Positions 17,242 through 26,161 of a stretch of DNA of 64,000 nucleotides are shown piece by piece. The stretch comes from Bog-473 sp963788585 (GTDB taxonomy: Bacteria > Actinomycetota > Acidimicrobiia > Acidimicrobiales > RAAP-2). Where the stretch lies: NCBI GenBank assembly GCA_963788585.1, contig CAWBHA010000003.1:1-64000 (forward strand). The letters are read 5' to 3'. Each line of letters starts with the position of its first letter. Within the stretch, counting starts at the first letter, position 1. The notes beneath the pieces are model-generated. The model was not told where the DNA came from, ran no database searches, and worked only from the letters and a program-made list of their open reading frames with translations. The position numbers were made by a program, and so were the translations under genes.

Positions 17242-18558
17242 ATGACGACGTTGCCCGGCTCGCCGCCGGCCGGCGGCTCCGAGCTCGTGGCGGACACCAT
17301 GGACCTGCTGCGGTTCGCCACCATCGGCTCGGTCGACGACGGCAAGAGCACGCTGATCGGCCGTCTCCTCTTCGACACACGGCAGCTCTTCGACGATCAA
17401 CTCAGCGCCATCGAGTCGGCGTCGGAGCGGCGCGGACTCGGCGAGGTCGATCTCTCGTTCGTCACGGACGGCCTGCGAGCCGAGCGCGAGCAGGGCATCA
17501 CGATCGACGTCGCCTACCGCTATGCGGCGACGCCGCACAGGAAGTTCGTGATCGCGGACTGCCCCGGGCACGTGCAGTACACGCGGAACATGGCCACTGG
17601 TGCGTCCACCGCCGACCTGGCGCTGGTGCTGGTGGACAGCACCTCGGGACTGCGGGAGCAGTCGCGCCGTCACATCTGCATCGCTGCGCTCCTCGGCGTG
17701 GACCAGCTCGTCGTGTGTGCCAACAAGATGGACCTCGTCGAGTGGGATCGGTCGGCGTACCAGCGCATCGCAGACGAGATGGAGGCCCTCGCCCGCCGGC
17801 TCGGGATCACGTCGTGCACCGTCATCCCGATCTCCGCGCTCCAGGGCGACAACGTGGTGACCCGCTCTGACGCCGCACCGTGGTACGACGGCCCCACCGT
17901 GCTCGACGCACTGGAGTCGGCGCAGGCCGGCGGGTGGGCCAGCCAGCACGGGATTCGTGACAGTGGTGCCCGGCTCCCGGTGCAGTGGGTGCTGCGTCAG
18001 CCCGGCGGAGGGCGGAGCTATGCGGGCATGGTGAACGGTGGGCCGTTCCGGGTGGGAGACCCGGTGGTGGTGCTGCCGCAGGGCGCCCACACGACCGTAC
18101 GGGCGATCGAGACGGCGGACGGTCCGCTCCAACGCGCCGAGGTCGGGCTGTCCGTGTCGCTCCGTTTGGCGGACCACCTCGACGTGTCCCGCGGCGATCT
18201 CATCGCCGCGGCCGAAGGCGCCCCCTGGGTCACCGACACGTTCGAGGCGACGGTCTGCTGGTTCCGGGAGCAGCCGCTCAACGCCGGCGACCGCTTGCGG
18301 CTCAAGCACACCACCCGGGTGACCCCTGTCGTCGTCGAGGAGGTGCGGGGGACGTTCGACGTCAACGAGCTGCGCGTCACCGAGGCGCAGGAGCTCCGCG
18401 AGAACGACATCGGTGTCGTCACGCTCCGGACCGCCACCCCCTTGGCCATCGACCCGTATGAGGCCGACCGCATCACGGGCAGCTTCGTGCTCATCGACGA
18501 GCGGACCTTCGCCACGATCGCCGCGGGCATGGTCGGGCCTCCCCGGCTGCATGACTGA
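17242..18558 (+). CDS. cysN: Sulfate adenylyltransferase subunit 1 (GTPase)
   Basis: 438 residues, intact. EF-Tu-like GTPase motifs: G1 GSVDDGKSTLIGRLLFD, G2 region AEREQGITIDVAYRYAATP, G3 DCPGHVQYTRNMATGASTAD, G4 NKMDLV. The following beta-barrel domains contain LPVQWVLRQPGGGRSYAGMV and the C-terminal FDVNELRVTEAQELRENDIG. It ends at RLHD without the APS-kinase domain (CysC) found fused in some actinobacteria, so PAPS formation is not indicated here. That fits an APS-using CysH. Its last bases overlap the start of the siroheme synthase gene by 8 nt. Confidence 0.97.
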   Translation: MTTLPGSPPAGGSELVADTMDLLRFATIGSVDDGKSTLIGRLLFDTRQLFDDQLSAIESASERRGLGEVDLSFVTDGLRAEREQGITIDVAYRYAATPHRKFVIADCPGHVQYTRNMATGASTADLALVLVDSTSGLREQSRRHICIAALLGVDQLVVCANKMDLVEWDRSAYQRIADEMEALARRLGITSCTVIPISALQGDNVVTRSDAAPWYDGPTVLDALESAQAGGWASQHGIRDSGARLPVQWVLRQPGGGRSYAGMVNGGPFRVGDPVVVLPQGAHTTVRAIETADGPLQRAEVGLSVSLRLADHLDVSRGDLIAAAEGAPWVTDTFEATVCWFREQPLNAGDRLRLKHTTRVTPVVVEEVRGTFDVNELRVTEAQELRENDIGVVTLRTATPLAIDPYEADRITGSFVLIDERTFATIAAGMVGPPRLHD

Positions 18559-19196
18559 CCCCCGAGGTACGTCCGCACCCTTCTTCCCGGTGTCGCTCGA
18601 CATCCGTGGGCGGCCCTGTCTCGTGGTCGGCGGTGGCCGCGTGGCGGCGCGCAAGGCGGCGAGCGCTGCTCTCCTGCGGGGCGGACGTGACCGTGGTCGC
18701 TCCCTCGCTCGGCGACGAGATGGAGCGCCTCGCTCCCTCGCTGCACGCGGTGGAGCGCCGGACCTATCGGTCCGGTGACGCGTCGGGCTTCCGGCTGGTG
18801 GTGAGCGCCACCGGGATCGTCGACGTCGACGGCGCGGTCTTCGCCGACGCCGACGCTGCGGGGATCTGGGTCAACGGCGCGGACGACCGAGCCCACTCCT
18901 CGTTCATCCTGCCCGCCGTCCACCGCGACGGCGCGGTCACCGTGTCGGTCTCGACGGGGGGCTTGAGCCCGGCGCTCTCCGCATGGCTGCGCACGCGCCT
19001 CGCGACCCAGCTCGGCGAGGGGCTCGGGACCGTGGCCGAGTTGCTCGCCGAGGCGCGCGCCAGGCTGCACGCCGAGGGTGTCCGGACCGAGTCGGTCGAC
19101 TGGTCCGCCGTCCTCGACGGCCCCCTGGTCCAGCTCGTACAAGCCGGAGAGTTGGACCAGGCGCGGGCAATTCTCTCGGTGTTAACACCTCGCTAG
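18551..19196 (+). CDS. Precorrin-2 dehydrogenase / sirohydrochlorin ferrochelatase (Met8/CysG N-terminal type), one frameshift
   Basis: About 215 residues from ATG 18551, inside the end of cysN. It opens FFPVSLDIRGRPCLVVGGGRVAARKA, the NAD-binding start of siroheme synthase. One base is gained near 18665 and the protein continues LLSCGADVTVVAPSLGDEME, FRLVVSATGIVDVDGAVFADA, NGADDRAHSSFILPAVHRDG and VSVSTGGLSPALSAWLRTRL, with a helical C-terminus. It oxidises precorrin-2 and inserts iron to make siroheme, the cofactor of the sulfite reductase encoded across the divergent promoter. No methyltransferase (CobA) domain is attached, so uroporphyrinogen methylation must come from elsewhere. Confidence 0.9.
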
Positions 19197-19620
19197 TCCT
19201 GCTCCCGACAACGAGCGAGCAACTGTCCCTTGTGTGGACAGCCAGCTCGTGCCGTCGACCCTGTCGACCCGCCAACGCCGGGTGTGCACGCCCGACGGTC
19301 GGCACCGACGTGCACGTGTCGAGTTGCGGATCTGCTCGCAGCTCTGGAAGGACAGTGCGAGCGGCACCGCCACCATCCGCTGGCGGCTCGATCGGCGATC
19401 TTCTCCCGCGGCGCGCGCCTGACGTCGCCCGCGCCGACAAGGACGTCACAACGAAGTCCGGGGGCGGACAACGCCGGCGCAAATGTGTCGCGCGCCCGGA
19501 GGCATCTAGTCCTTTTACCCCTGTCCGGCTGCTCTGCGGTCCCCCATATTCCTCTGTAAGCGCGCCTCGACAGGCGAGCGAACACGCGTCACGAGGGAAC
19601 GTACTGCGCGAGGGGGCGTC
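19197..19620. other. Intergenic leader of the Ig-repeat protein gene
   Basis: 424 bases without a recognisable gene. It ends with the promoter and leader of the surface protein gene, whose start codon at 19621 follows closely after GAGGGGGC. I looked for riboswitch-like cores and found none I could support. Confidence 0.5.
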
Positions 19621-22600
19621 ATGCGGCTGTCGAGAGGTGGAACGCACGGATCGGGTGGGACGGGCTCAGCAGCCCGGGCCCTCGAGTGGGACGAGTTCGA
19701 TCCGCGCTCGCACGGCGCGGCCTGGCGTCGTTGCGCGTTGGCCGTTGCCGCGGTCCTCGTCTTCGGCGCCATCGGCGTGGTGATCTCGCCCGCCAAGCCG
19801 GCGGGCGCCACCGTGTTCCAGTCCGGCCAGGTTTTCGCCTCGGTCGGGAACTCGACGGTGAACGTCTACGATCCTTCCTCGGGCGATCTCGTCACTTCGC
19901 TCACGGACGCCACCTCCCAGGACTACACCGTCGGCAGCGCCTTCGACTCCAGCGGGGACTTCTACGTCGCCGACGACCTCAGCGGCGAGGTCAGCGAGTA
20001 TTCCCCAAGCGGGGCCTACACCGGGGTCTTCGCGTCGGGCTTGGCGAACCCGATCTCGCTCGTCTTCGACAACCAGGGGAACCTCTACGTCGGCCAGCAG
20101 CAGACCCCGTACATCGCCGAGTTCAACTCGTCGGGCCAGAACGTCGCCAACTTCGGGCCCGTGACGACCCAGGAGACCGGTGACGACTGGGTCGACCTGG
20201 CGAGCGACGAGTGCACGTTCTATTACACGACCGAGGGCAACGAGATCTTCCGCTACAACAAGTGCACCAACACCCAGGAGCCCGTCTTCAACCAGCAGCC
20301 CCTGACGGGTGCCAACGCCTTCCAGGTCAAGATCCTCCAGAACGGCGACGTCCTGGTCGCCGACTCGCAGGCGGTGGACCTCCTCGACCCCAACGGCAAC
20401 CTCATCCAGACCTACAACTGCGACCCGACCGTCCTGCCTGGCTGCAGCGGACAGCTTTTCGCCATCGCCTTGGACCCCGACGGGACGTCCTTCTGGACCT
20501 CCGACGCCTTCTCGGGGAACATCTACCGGATCGACATCGCCACCGGGCAGCTGCTCCAGACCATCCAGACCGGGTCGCCTTACACCTACGGCCTCTCCGT
20601 CGAGAACGAGCTCGAGGCAGCGACGCCACCCCAGGCGGCGACCGTCCCGTCCACACTCACCATCCAGCCGGTCTCGGGCAACTTCTCGCACGCCCACACC
20701 GGTCTCCGCGATCTTGACGAACCCGAACACGCAGGCGCCACTCGTCAACGAGCCGGTCACCTTCACGCTGAACGGGGACAGCTCGGAATCGTGTACAGCG
20801 ACGACGGACAGTACCGGGTACCGCGACCTGTGACATCACGCGCGAGCCGAGCCGTCCAGTACGTACACGCTCACTGCGTCCTTCCCGGGCGACTCGACGA
20901 CCTCGGTGCCGATCGGGTCGGACAGCACGTCGAGCACGTTCACGGTCAATCCGGATACGAGCGCACTGAGCTATACCGGTCCCACCTCGGGCGTGAACGG
21001 GCAACCGATCACGCTGACCGGGACGCTGACCACGGACACGCCCACGACGGGCACCCCGTTGCCGACCAAGGTGGTGACCTTCACGATCGGCTCCGGGTCG
21101 ACGGCACAGTCCTGCAACGCGGTCACCGACACCAATGGCGACGTGAGCTGCACGATCCCCGCTCTCGACCAGCCGCAGACGAGCGAGACGGTCACGTCGA
21201 CCTTCACCGCTGACGTCTACGACACAGCATCCACGGTGTCGACCCCGGTGACGATCACCGAACCGACCACCCTGACGGTCAACCCGACCACGGGCGCCTA
21301 CGGGGGCGCCACCACGGTGTCCGGCGTGCTCACCGACAGCAACACGAACACCCCGATCGCCAACGAGCCGGTGACCTTCACCCTGAACGGCAACGAGACC
21401 TGCACCGGGACGACCGATTCGACCGGCACCGCCTCGTGCACCATCACGCCCGGCGAACCGGCGGCGACGTACACGCTCAGCGGGAGCTTCGGCGGCGACA
21501 CGACACTGCCGCTCCAACTGAACCCGTCATCGGGAACGAACAACTTCGTCGTCACGCTCGCGGAGACGGCCCTCACCTACACCGGCGGCACCGTCGCCCA
21601 GAACGGGCAACCGCTCACCGTCTCGGGCGTCCTGACCACGAACAACCCGGTCCCCGGCTCGGGCCTGGCCGGCCGCACGGTCAGCTTCACCCTCGGGAGC
21701 GGGTCCACTGCGCAGACCTGTAGCGGCGTGACGTCCGCCACCGGGGCGGTTTCGTGCACCATCGCGGTGACCGGGCAGCCACCTGGGCCGATCCCGGTGA
21801 CCGACACGTTCGGCGGGGACGTGTACTACCAGCCCGCCAACGCCGGTTCGACCGTCAACCTGCCCGAGGGCACGACGCTCACGGTCACCTCGGCGACGGG
21901 CCCCTACAACGGCTCGACGCCGCTCACGGGCACGCTCGTCAACACGTACACGAACCAGCCCGTGCCGAACGAGCCGGTGACGCTCACGCTGAACGGGGCG
22001 CAGTCGTGCACCGCGACCACGAACGCCAGCGGCGTGGCGACCTGCCCCGTGACACCCACTGAGCCGCCATCGACGTACTCGGTGACAGGTACCTTCGGTG
22101 GTGACAAGACCACCACGCCGGTGCTGCTCGCCTCCAGCGGCTCGAGCACGTTCACCGAGACCAAGGCGTCGACGACGGTCACCTATACCGGCAGCACGTC
22201 GACCACCAGCGGGCAGGCTCCGAGCCTCTCGGCCACGCTGACCACGTCGAGCGGCGCACCGCTCCCGGGCCAGACGGTGACCTTCACCGTGGGCACGGGC
22301 AGCTCGGCCCAGCACTGCTCGGCGACGACCAACTCGGCCGGGCAAGCGAGCTGCAGCATCTGCTCCTACAACCAGAGCGCCAGCCCGCTGCCCGTCACCG
22401 TGAGCTACGGCGGCAACACGGACTACTCGTCGTCGAGCACGTCGAAGTCGGTGACGGTGGTGACGCCTACCTCGCTGTCCGTCAGTGCCACGACGGCGAC
22501 CTACAACCAGCCGGTCACCCTGAACGGCACGCTGACCAACTCGGTCACCGGGCAGGGAATCAGCGGGCAGACGGTCACCCTCACCCTGAACGGCAGCCAG

Positions 22601-23170
22601 AGCTGCACGGCGACGACGGGCAGCTACGGCAAGGCGTCCTGCACCGTCACGCCGACCGAGCCCTCGGGCACCTACAGCCTCACCGGGTCGTTCGCCGGCA
22701 ACACCGCCACCAACCCCCAGCTCCTCTCGAGCAATGGTTCGAACAAGGTGGTGGTGAACGGCGCGCCGACCACCCTCACCTACACCGGCGCGGCCTCGGT
22801 CGACAACGGCCAGTCGCTCACGCTCTCGGCCACGTTGACGAACAACGGGACGCCGTTGGCCAACCAGCCCGTCGTCCTCACCCTGGGCACCGGACGGACG
22901 GCGCAGAGCTGCAACGCCACGACGAACGCGTCGGGCGTCGCCTCCTGCTCCGTCTCGGTGAACCAGCTGCAGGGCTCGGTCACGGTGACCGTCTCCTACG
23001 CCGGGAGCTCGTACTACCAGTCGTCCTCGGCATCGTCCACGGTCAACATCGGCTGTGAGGGCGGTGGTGGGTCGTCCGGCGGCGGTGGTGGGAACCCGTG
23101 CGGCGGCGGTGGCTGCGGTGGCGGTTACAGCGAGCCTCCCCCCACCGGTGGGGGCCGGGGCTGCGCCTGA
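19621..23170 (+). CDS. Secreted beta-propeller and Ig-repeat surface protein, with frameshifts
   Basis: About 1,180 residues when joined. Residues ~37-62 are a signal/anchor (CALAVAAVLVFGAIGVVISPA, then AGA before TVF). Residues ~65-345 form an NHL/SMP-30-like propeller (FDSSGDFYVADDLSGEVSEY, FDNQGNLYVGQQQTPYIAEF, ILQNGDVLVADSQAVDLLDP, IALDPDGTSFWTSDAFSGNI). Then come eight Ig-like repeats of about 100 residues alternating two subtypes, each with a Cys pair 11-16 residues apart (e.g. SCTATTNASGVATC). The end is Gly-rich (GCEGGGGSSGGGGGNPCGGG) with no sortase motif. Frame changes near 20695 and at two points around 20820-20865 disrupt repeat 1. It is probably an adhesin or cell-envelope structural protein; ligand unknown. 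Confidence 0.75.
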
Positions 23171-23212
23171 CACCGAGTCGGCCTGCTCTCCGCTGAGGGA
23201 GCCGGAACGAAG

Positions 23213-23248
23213 AGCAGGACGGGGCCCCGCACGGGGCTCCGTCCTGCT
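23213..23248. terminator. Bidirectional hairpin between convergent genes
   Basis: agcaggacggggcccc (23213-23228) pairs with ggggctccgtcctgct (23233-23248) around a four-base loop: a 16-bp stem with one G-T pair. It lies between the stop of the Ig-repeat gene (23170) and the stop of the minus-strand membrane protein (23256). No long T-run follows, as is usual for GC-rich actinobacterial terminators. Confidence 0.85.
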
Positions 23249-23255
23249 GCGCGTC

Positions 23256-23765
23256 TCAGGGCTGGGCGATCATGAGCACGACGCCGGCCACCAAGAAGAG
23301 CAAGGCGCCCCGGGCCGCCCAAACCATCGCCCACGCGTCACGGTCCGCCGGCGCCCCCTCCGGGAGCGGGCCCACCGTGGCCAGACCGGCCGCCAGCGCG
23401 CTCTGCAGCCGCCGTTCGGCCGGCCACAGCACGCCCTCGCCGAGCAGCGCCACGCCGGCGAAGAGGGCGACGCCGCCGAGCACCCAGCCGTCCCGCAACG
23501 CGTAGGCACCCTGGCTCATGGCGAGGAGGGCGAACCCGAAGACGGGGATGCCGTAGACCGTGCGGCCCGCCCAGTTGACGCCGGGACGGAAGTAGCGCAC
23601 CAACGGCTCGGGCGGCGGCGTCCCCGCCCGTAGCAGCCGGCGCAGCCGGGAGGCGGTGGCGGCCGCAGCCGTCGTCGTCACCAGTCCGACCACGACGCAG
23701 CCCACATGGAGCAGCAGCACGATGTCGAAGGCCGCCCCGTCCGGCTGGTGTTGCATGGCCGACAT
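23256..23765 (-). CDS. DUF2269-like four-helix membrane protein
   Basis: 169 residues with four hydrophobic segments: IVLLLHVGCVVVGLVTTTAA, VYGIPVFGFALLAMSQGAYA, WVLGGVALFAGVALLGEGVL and AARGALLFLVAGVVLMIAQP. The layout (helix, RYFRPGVNWAGRTVYGIPVFG, helix, LWPAERRL, helix) recalls DUF2269 predicted integral membrane proteins. Function unknown. It converges on the surface protein gene across the shared hairpin, and diverges from galT. Confidence 0.65.
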   Translation of the reverse strand: MSAMQHQPDGAAFDIVLLLHVGCVVVGLVTTTAAAATASRLRRLLRAGTPPPEPLVRYFRPGVNWAGRTVYGIPVFGFALLAMSQGAYALRDGWVLGGVALFAGVALLGEGVLWPAERRLQSALAAGLATVGPLPEGAPADRDAWAMVWAARGALLFLVAGVVLMIAQP

Positions 23766-23913
23766 GTTCCCCTATGCCGGCGGAGCCCGGGGTGACGGGA
23801 CGGTGACCGTGGCGCTTCCCCGGCCATCGGAACCTGTACCGTAGTGGTGGAGGGAAGATGATGAGGTCAATTGTGATGTGGGCGGATCCCGCGGCGCCCG
23901 TGCGAGCACACCG

Positions 23914-24897
23914 ATGAATCAACTGCGCCTCGACCCGTTGTCCGGCCGGTGGGTCGTCGTGAACCCGGGCCGCTCCGAGAGGCCCTACTCGTTCGTCACG
24001 CGCTCCCCCGGGCTGCCCGATCCCCTCGGTCGGCCCTGCCCGTTCTGCCCCGGCAACGAGGAGGACACGCCACCGGCGCTCGAGACGTACGGCCCGACCG
24101 GCGGCTGGCTCGTGCGGGTCGTGCCCAACCTCTACCCCGCCTTCGAGGGTGACGAGCCCTTCGTCGTGGCCAACCGCGGCCCCGTTTTCACCCAGGCCTC
24201 GGCCGGCGGCATCCACGAGATCCTCATCTTCTCGCCCGAGCACGACGCCACCCTCGGTCAGCTCAGCCAGGAGCAGGTCGAGCTCGTGATGGCCGCGCTA
24301 CGCGACCGTCTGGAGGAGCACGCCTCCCAACCGAACCTCCGCTACACCCAGGCCATCGTGAACTCGGGTCGCGAAGCGGGGGCCTCACTCGAGCACCCGC
24401 ACGGGCAGCTGCTCGGCATGTCGTTCATCCCCCGCGAGCTCGCCGAGGAGCAGGCCCGCTTCGCGCGCTTCGTCGGTTCGTGCCTCCTGTGCACGACGAT
24501 CGAGGCCGAGGAGGACTCGACGCAGCGCGTCATCTACGCCAACGACCGCGTCGTGGTCGTCTGCCCGTTCTGGAGCGCGGTCCCCTACGAGATGCTCGTC
24601 ATGCCCCGCGAGCACAACCCGCATCTGCACCGGAGCCCGACCGAGGATCTCATCGCCGTCGGCGAGGCCCTCCGCCGCACGCTCCAGCAGCTCGCCGAGG
24701 CCATCGGTGACGTCGCGTACAACATCGTGTTCCATTCCGCGCCCTACCGCGTGGGCGAGCCCTACCACTGGCACGCGCACGTCTGGCCCAAGGCCACGAC
24801 CACGGCGGGCTTCGAGCTCGGGACGGGGGTGGCCATCAACGTGGTCGCGCCCGAGGACGCCGCCGAGACCCTCAAGGTCTCGGCCCTGGCCGTCTGA
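23914..24897 (+). CDS. galT: Galactose-1-phosphate uridylyltransferase family
   Basis: 327 residues from ATG 23914 (MNQLRLDPLSGRWVVVNPGRS). The zinc site CPFCPGNEE and a second CLLCTT pair are present, as is the HIT-like catalytic HPHGQ (LEHPHGQLLGMSF) and the C-terminal PYHWHAHVWPK. Family members move UMP between UDP-glucose and galactose-1-phosphate (Leloir pathway). In actinobacteria this subgroup often lies near treS/maltokinase, as here, so a role in nucleotide-sugar interconversion for glucan or envelope sugars is possible. No galK or galE is adjacent. It converges on the maltokinase gene with a 19-base gap. Confidence 0.85.
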   Translation: MNQLRLDPLSGRWVVVNPGRSERPYSFVTRSPGLPDPLGRPCPFCPGNEEDTPPALETYGPTGGWLVRVVPNLYPAFEGDEPFVVANRGPVFTQASAGGIHEILIFSPEHDATLGQLSQEQVELVMAALRDRLEEHASQPNLRYTQAIVNSGREAGASLEHPHGQLLGMSFIPRELAEEQARFARFVGSCLLCTTIEAEEDSTQRVIYANDRVVVVCPFWSAVPYEMLVMPREHNPHLHRSPTEDLIAVGEALRRTLQQLAEAIGDVAYNIVFHSAPYRVGEPYHWHAHVWPKATTTAGFELGTGVAINVVAPEDAAETLKVSALAV

Positions 24898-24916
24898 GCC
24901 GAGCCGGCCGGACGGC

Positions 24917-26161
24917 CTAGGGCTCGCGCACCGACCGGGCCAGCTCGAGGAACGAGACGAGGCGCCGGACCAGCTCGCGGTCGGGCCCGATCAGCCCGCT
25001 GATCCCGGGCGTGCCCGCGTAACCCGTCATGAACGCCCGCCGGTTCCTGGTCTCCCAGGCCTGGCCGAGGACGTCCAGGCCGAGGCGCCCGGCGGGGTCC
25101 CGCTCGGCGGCCACCACCAGGCTGGCCCGGTGCATCGAGAAGAGCAGGTCGGCCACGTCGCCCAGCGGGGTGCGCCGCCCCGGGCTCGAGCCGCCGGCCA
25201 GCACTCCGCCCGGGGCGCAGTCGCTGACCACCCAGCCCTGGTCGGTCCGGGCCGTGCGTCCGAGGTGGAGGTCGCCGTGGGTGCGGATGACGGGCAGCCT
25301 CGCCTCGGACTCACGCAGCCACTTCACGAGGTCGGCCACGCCCGGTGCCGCCAGCAGCGACGCGTCCGACGCCGCGATGGCCGCCTCCCCCTCGTCGACC
25401 CAGTCCACCACGGGCTCGTGGTGCCGCAGGAAGACGCGGTCGAGGGACAGGTGCAGGCGCGCCGTCATGGTGCCGAGGGCGCGGGCCTCGGCACCGAAGT
25501 CTCCGCCGGCGGCCTCGGGCGACCCGCCCGAGGCGTAGAAGTCACGCAGCGACGTCAGGGCGAGGGCCCAGCCGCCGGAGCGGTCGGCCAGGGGCTCGAG
25601 CACCACGCCGAGGTCGCGGCCCTCCCACATCCAGCGAACGAGTGGCGCGGCCACGTGGTTGAAGCCGGCGTGGTCGAGGGCCTCGAGCACGTCGACGTCG
25701 TGCCGAGGCGTGTCGGCCAGCCACGGGAACACCATGAGGTCCCCGCGCTCGCCGCAGTCGATGACCGTCGCGTCCTCGTCGTCGCGCTGGACGGTGACCG
25801 GCCCCGGCCGCGTCTCGACCCCCCGCACCGTGGCCAGGAGGAGGGGCGCCAGCTGGGCGTCGCGGAGCGCATCGGTGCAGACGGCGAGCCCGTGGTCGTC
25901 GTCGAGCAACCCCAGGGCGGCCTCCTCGCCGGCGCGGAGGAAATGCGGTTCGTCACTGACGCCCCGCAGCCCCGCCACGAGGTGGGCCCGGCGCCCGTCC
26001 ACCCGGGCCACGATGTCGAGCAGCCCCGGCCGCCCGTCGAGCAGCGTCTCCGCGTGCTCGATCGTGATGTCGCCCGCCGGTGCGGCCTGGCGCAGCCCCA
26101 GCCACGCCGCGACCAGCGTGCGCAGCGCCTGGTCGCGCTCGGGCCGCTCGGACGGCGTCAC
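24917..26161 (-). CDS. Maltokinase-like phosphotransferase
   Basis: 414 residues. The bacterial kinase fold shows an N-terminal cap (LRTLVAAWLGLRQAAPAGD), VMVFPWLADTP in the hinge region, and the catalytic loop IRTHGDLHLGRTARTDQGWV with DLLFSM following (H-G-D-L-H is the maltokinase/aminoglycoside-phosphotransferase catalytic signature). The Mg-binding D of the usual 'DFE' is replaced in the line VVSDCAPGG, which is atypical and worth checking. GTG at 26161 overlaps the treS stop (GTGA). Mak makes maltose-1-phosphate from maltose produced by TreS, feeding GlgE; glgE itself is not in the window. Confidence 0.8.
   Translation of the reverse strand: MTPSERPERDQALRTLVAAWLGLRQAAPAGDITIEHAETLLDGRPGLLDIVARVDGRRAHLVAGLRGVSDEPHFLRAGEEAALGLLDDDHGLAVCTDALRDAQLAPLLLATVRGVETRPGPVTVQRDDEDATVIDCGERGDLMVFPWLADTPRHDVDVLEALDHAGFNHVAAPLVRWMWEGRDLGVVLEPLADRSGGWALALTSLRDFYASGGSPEAAGGDFGAEARALGTMTARLHLSLDRVFLRHHEPVVDWVDEGEAAIAASDASLLAAPGVADLVKWLRESEARLPVIRTHGDLHLGRTARTDQGWVVSDCAPGGVLAGGSSPGRRTPLGDVADLLFSMHRASLVVAAERDPAGRLGLDVLGQAWETRNRRAFMTGYAGTPGISGLIGPDRELVRRLVSFLELARSVREP

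Noticed and set aside
19197..19620. Possible riboswitch upstream of the surface protein
   Set aside because: I could not match a conserved core, for example of c-di-GMP or c-di-AMP classes.
21300..23170. Repeats in the surface gene as a DNA repeat array
   Set aside because: Periodicity is at the protein level (Ig-like domains) and the DNA has diverged.
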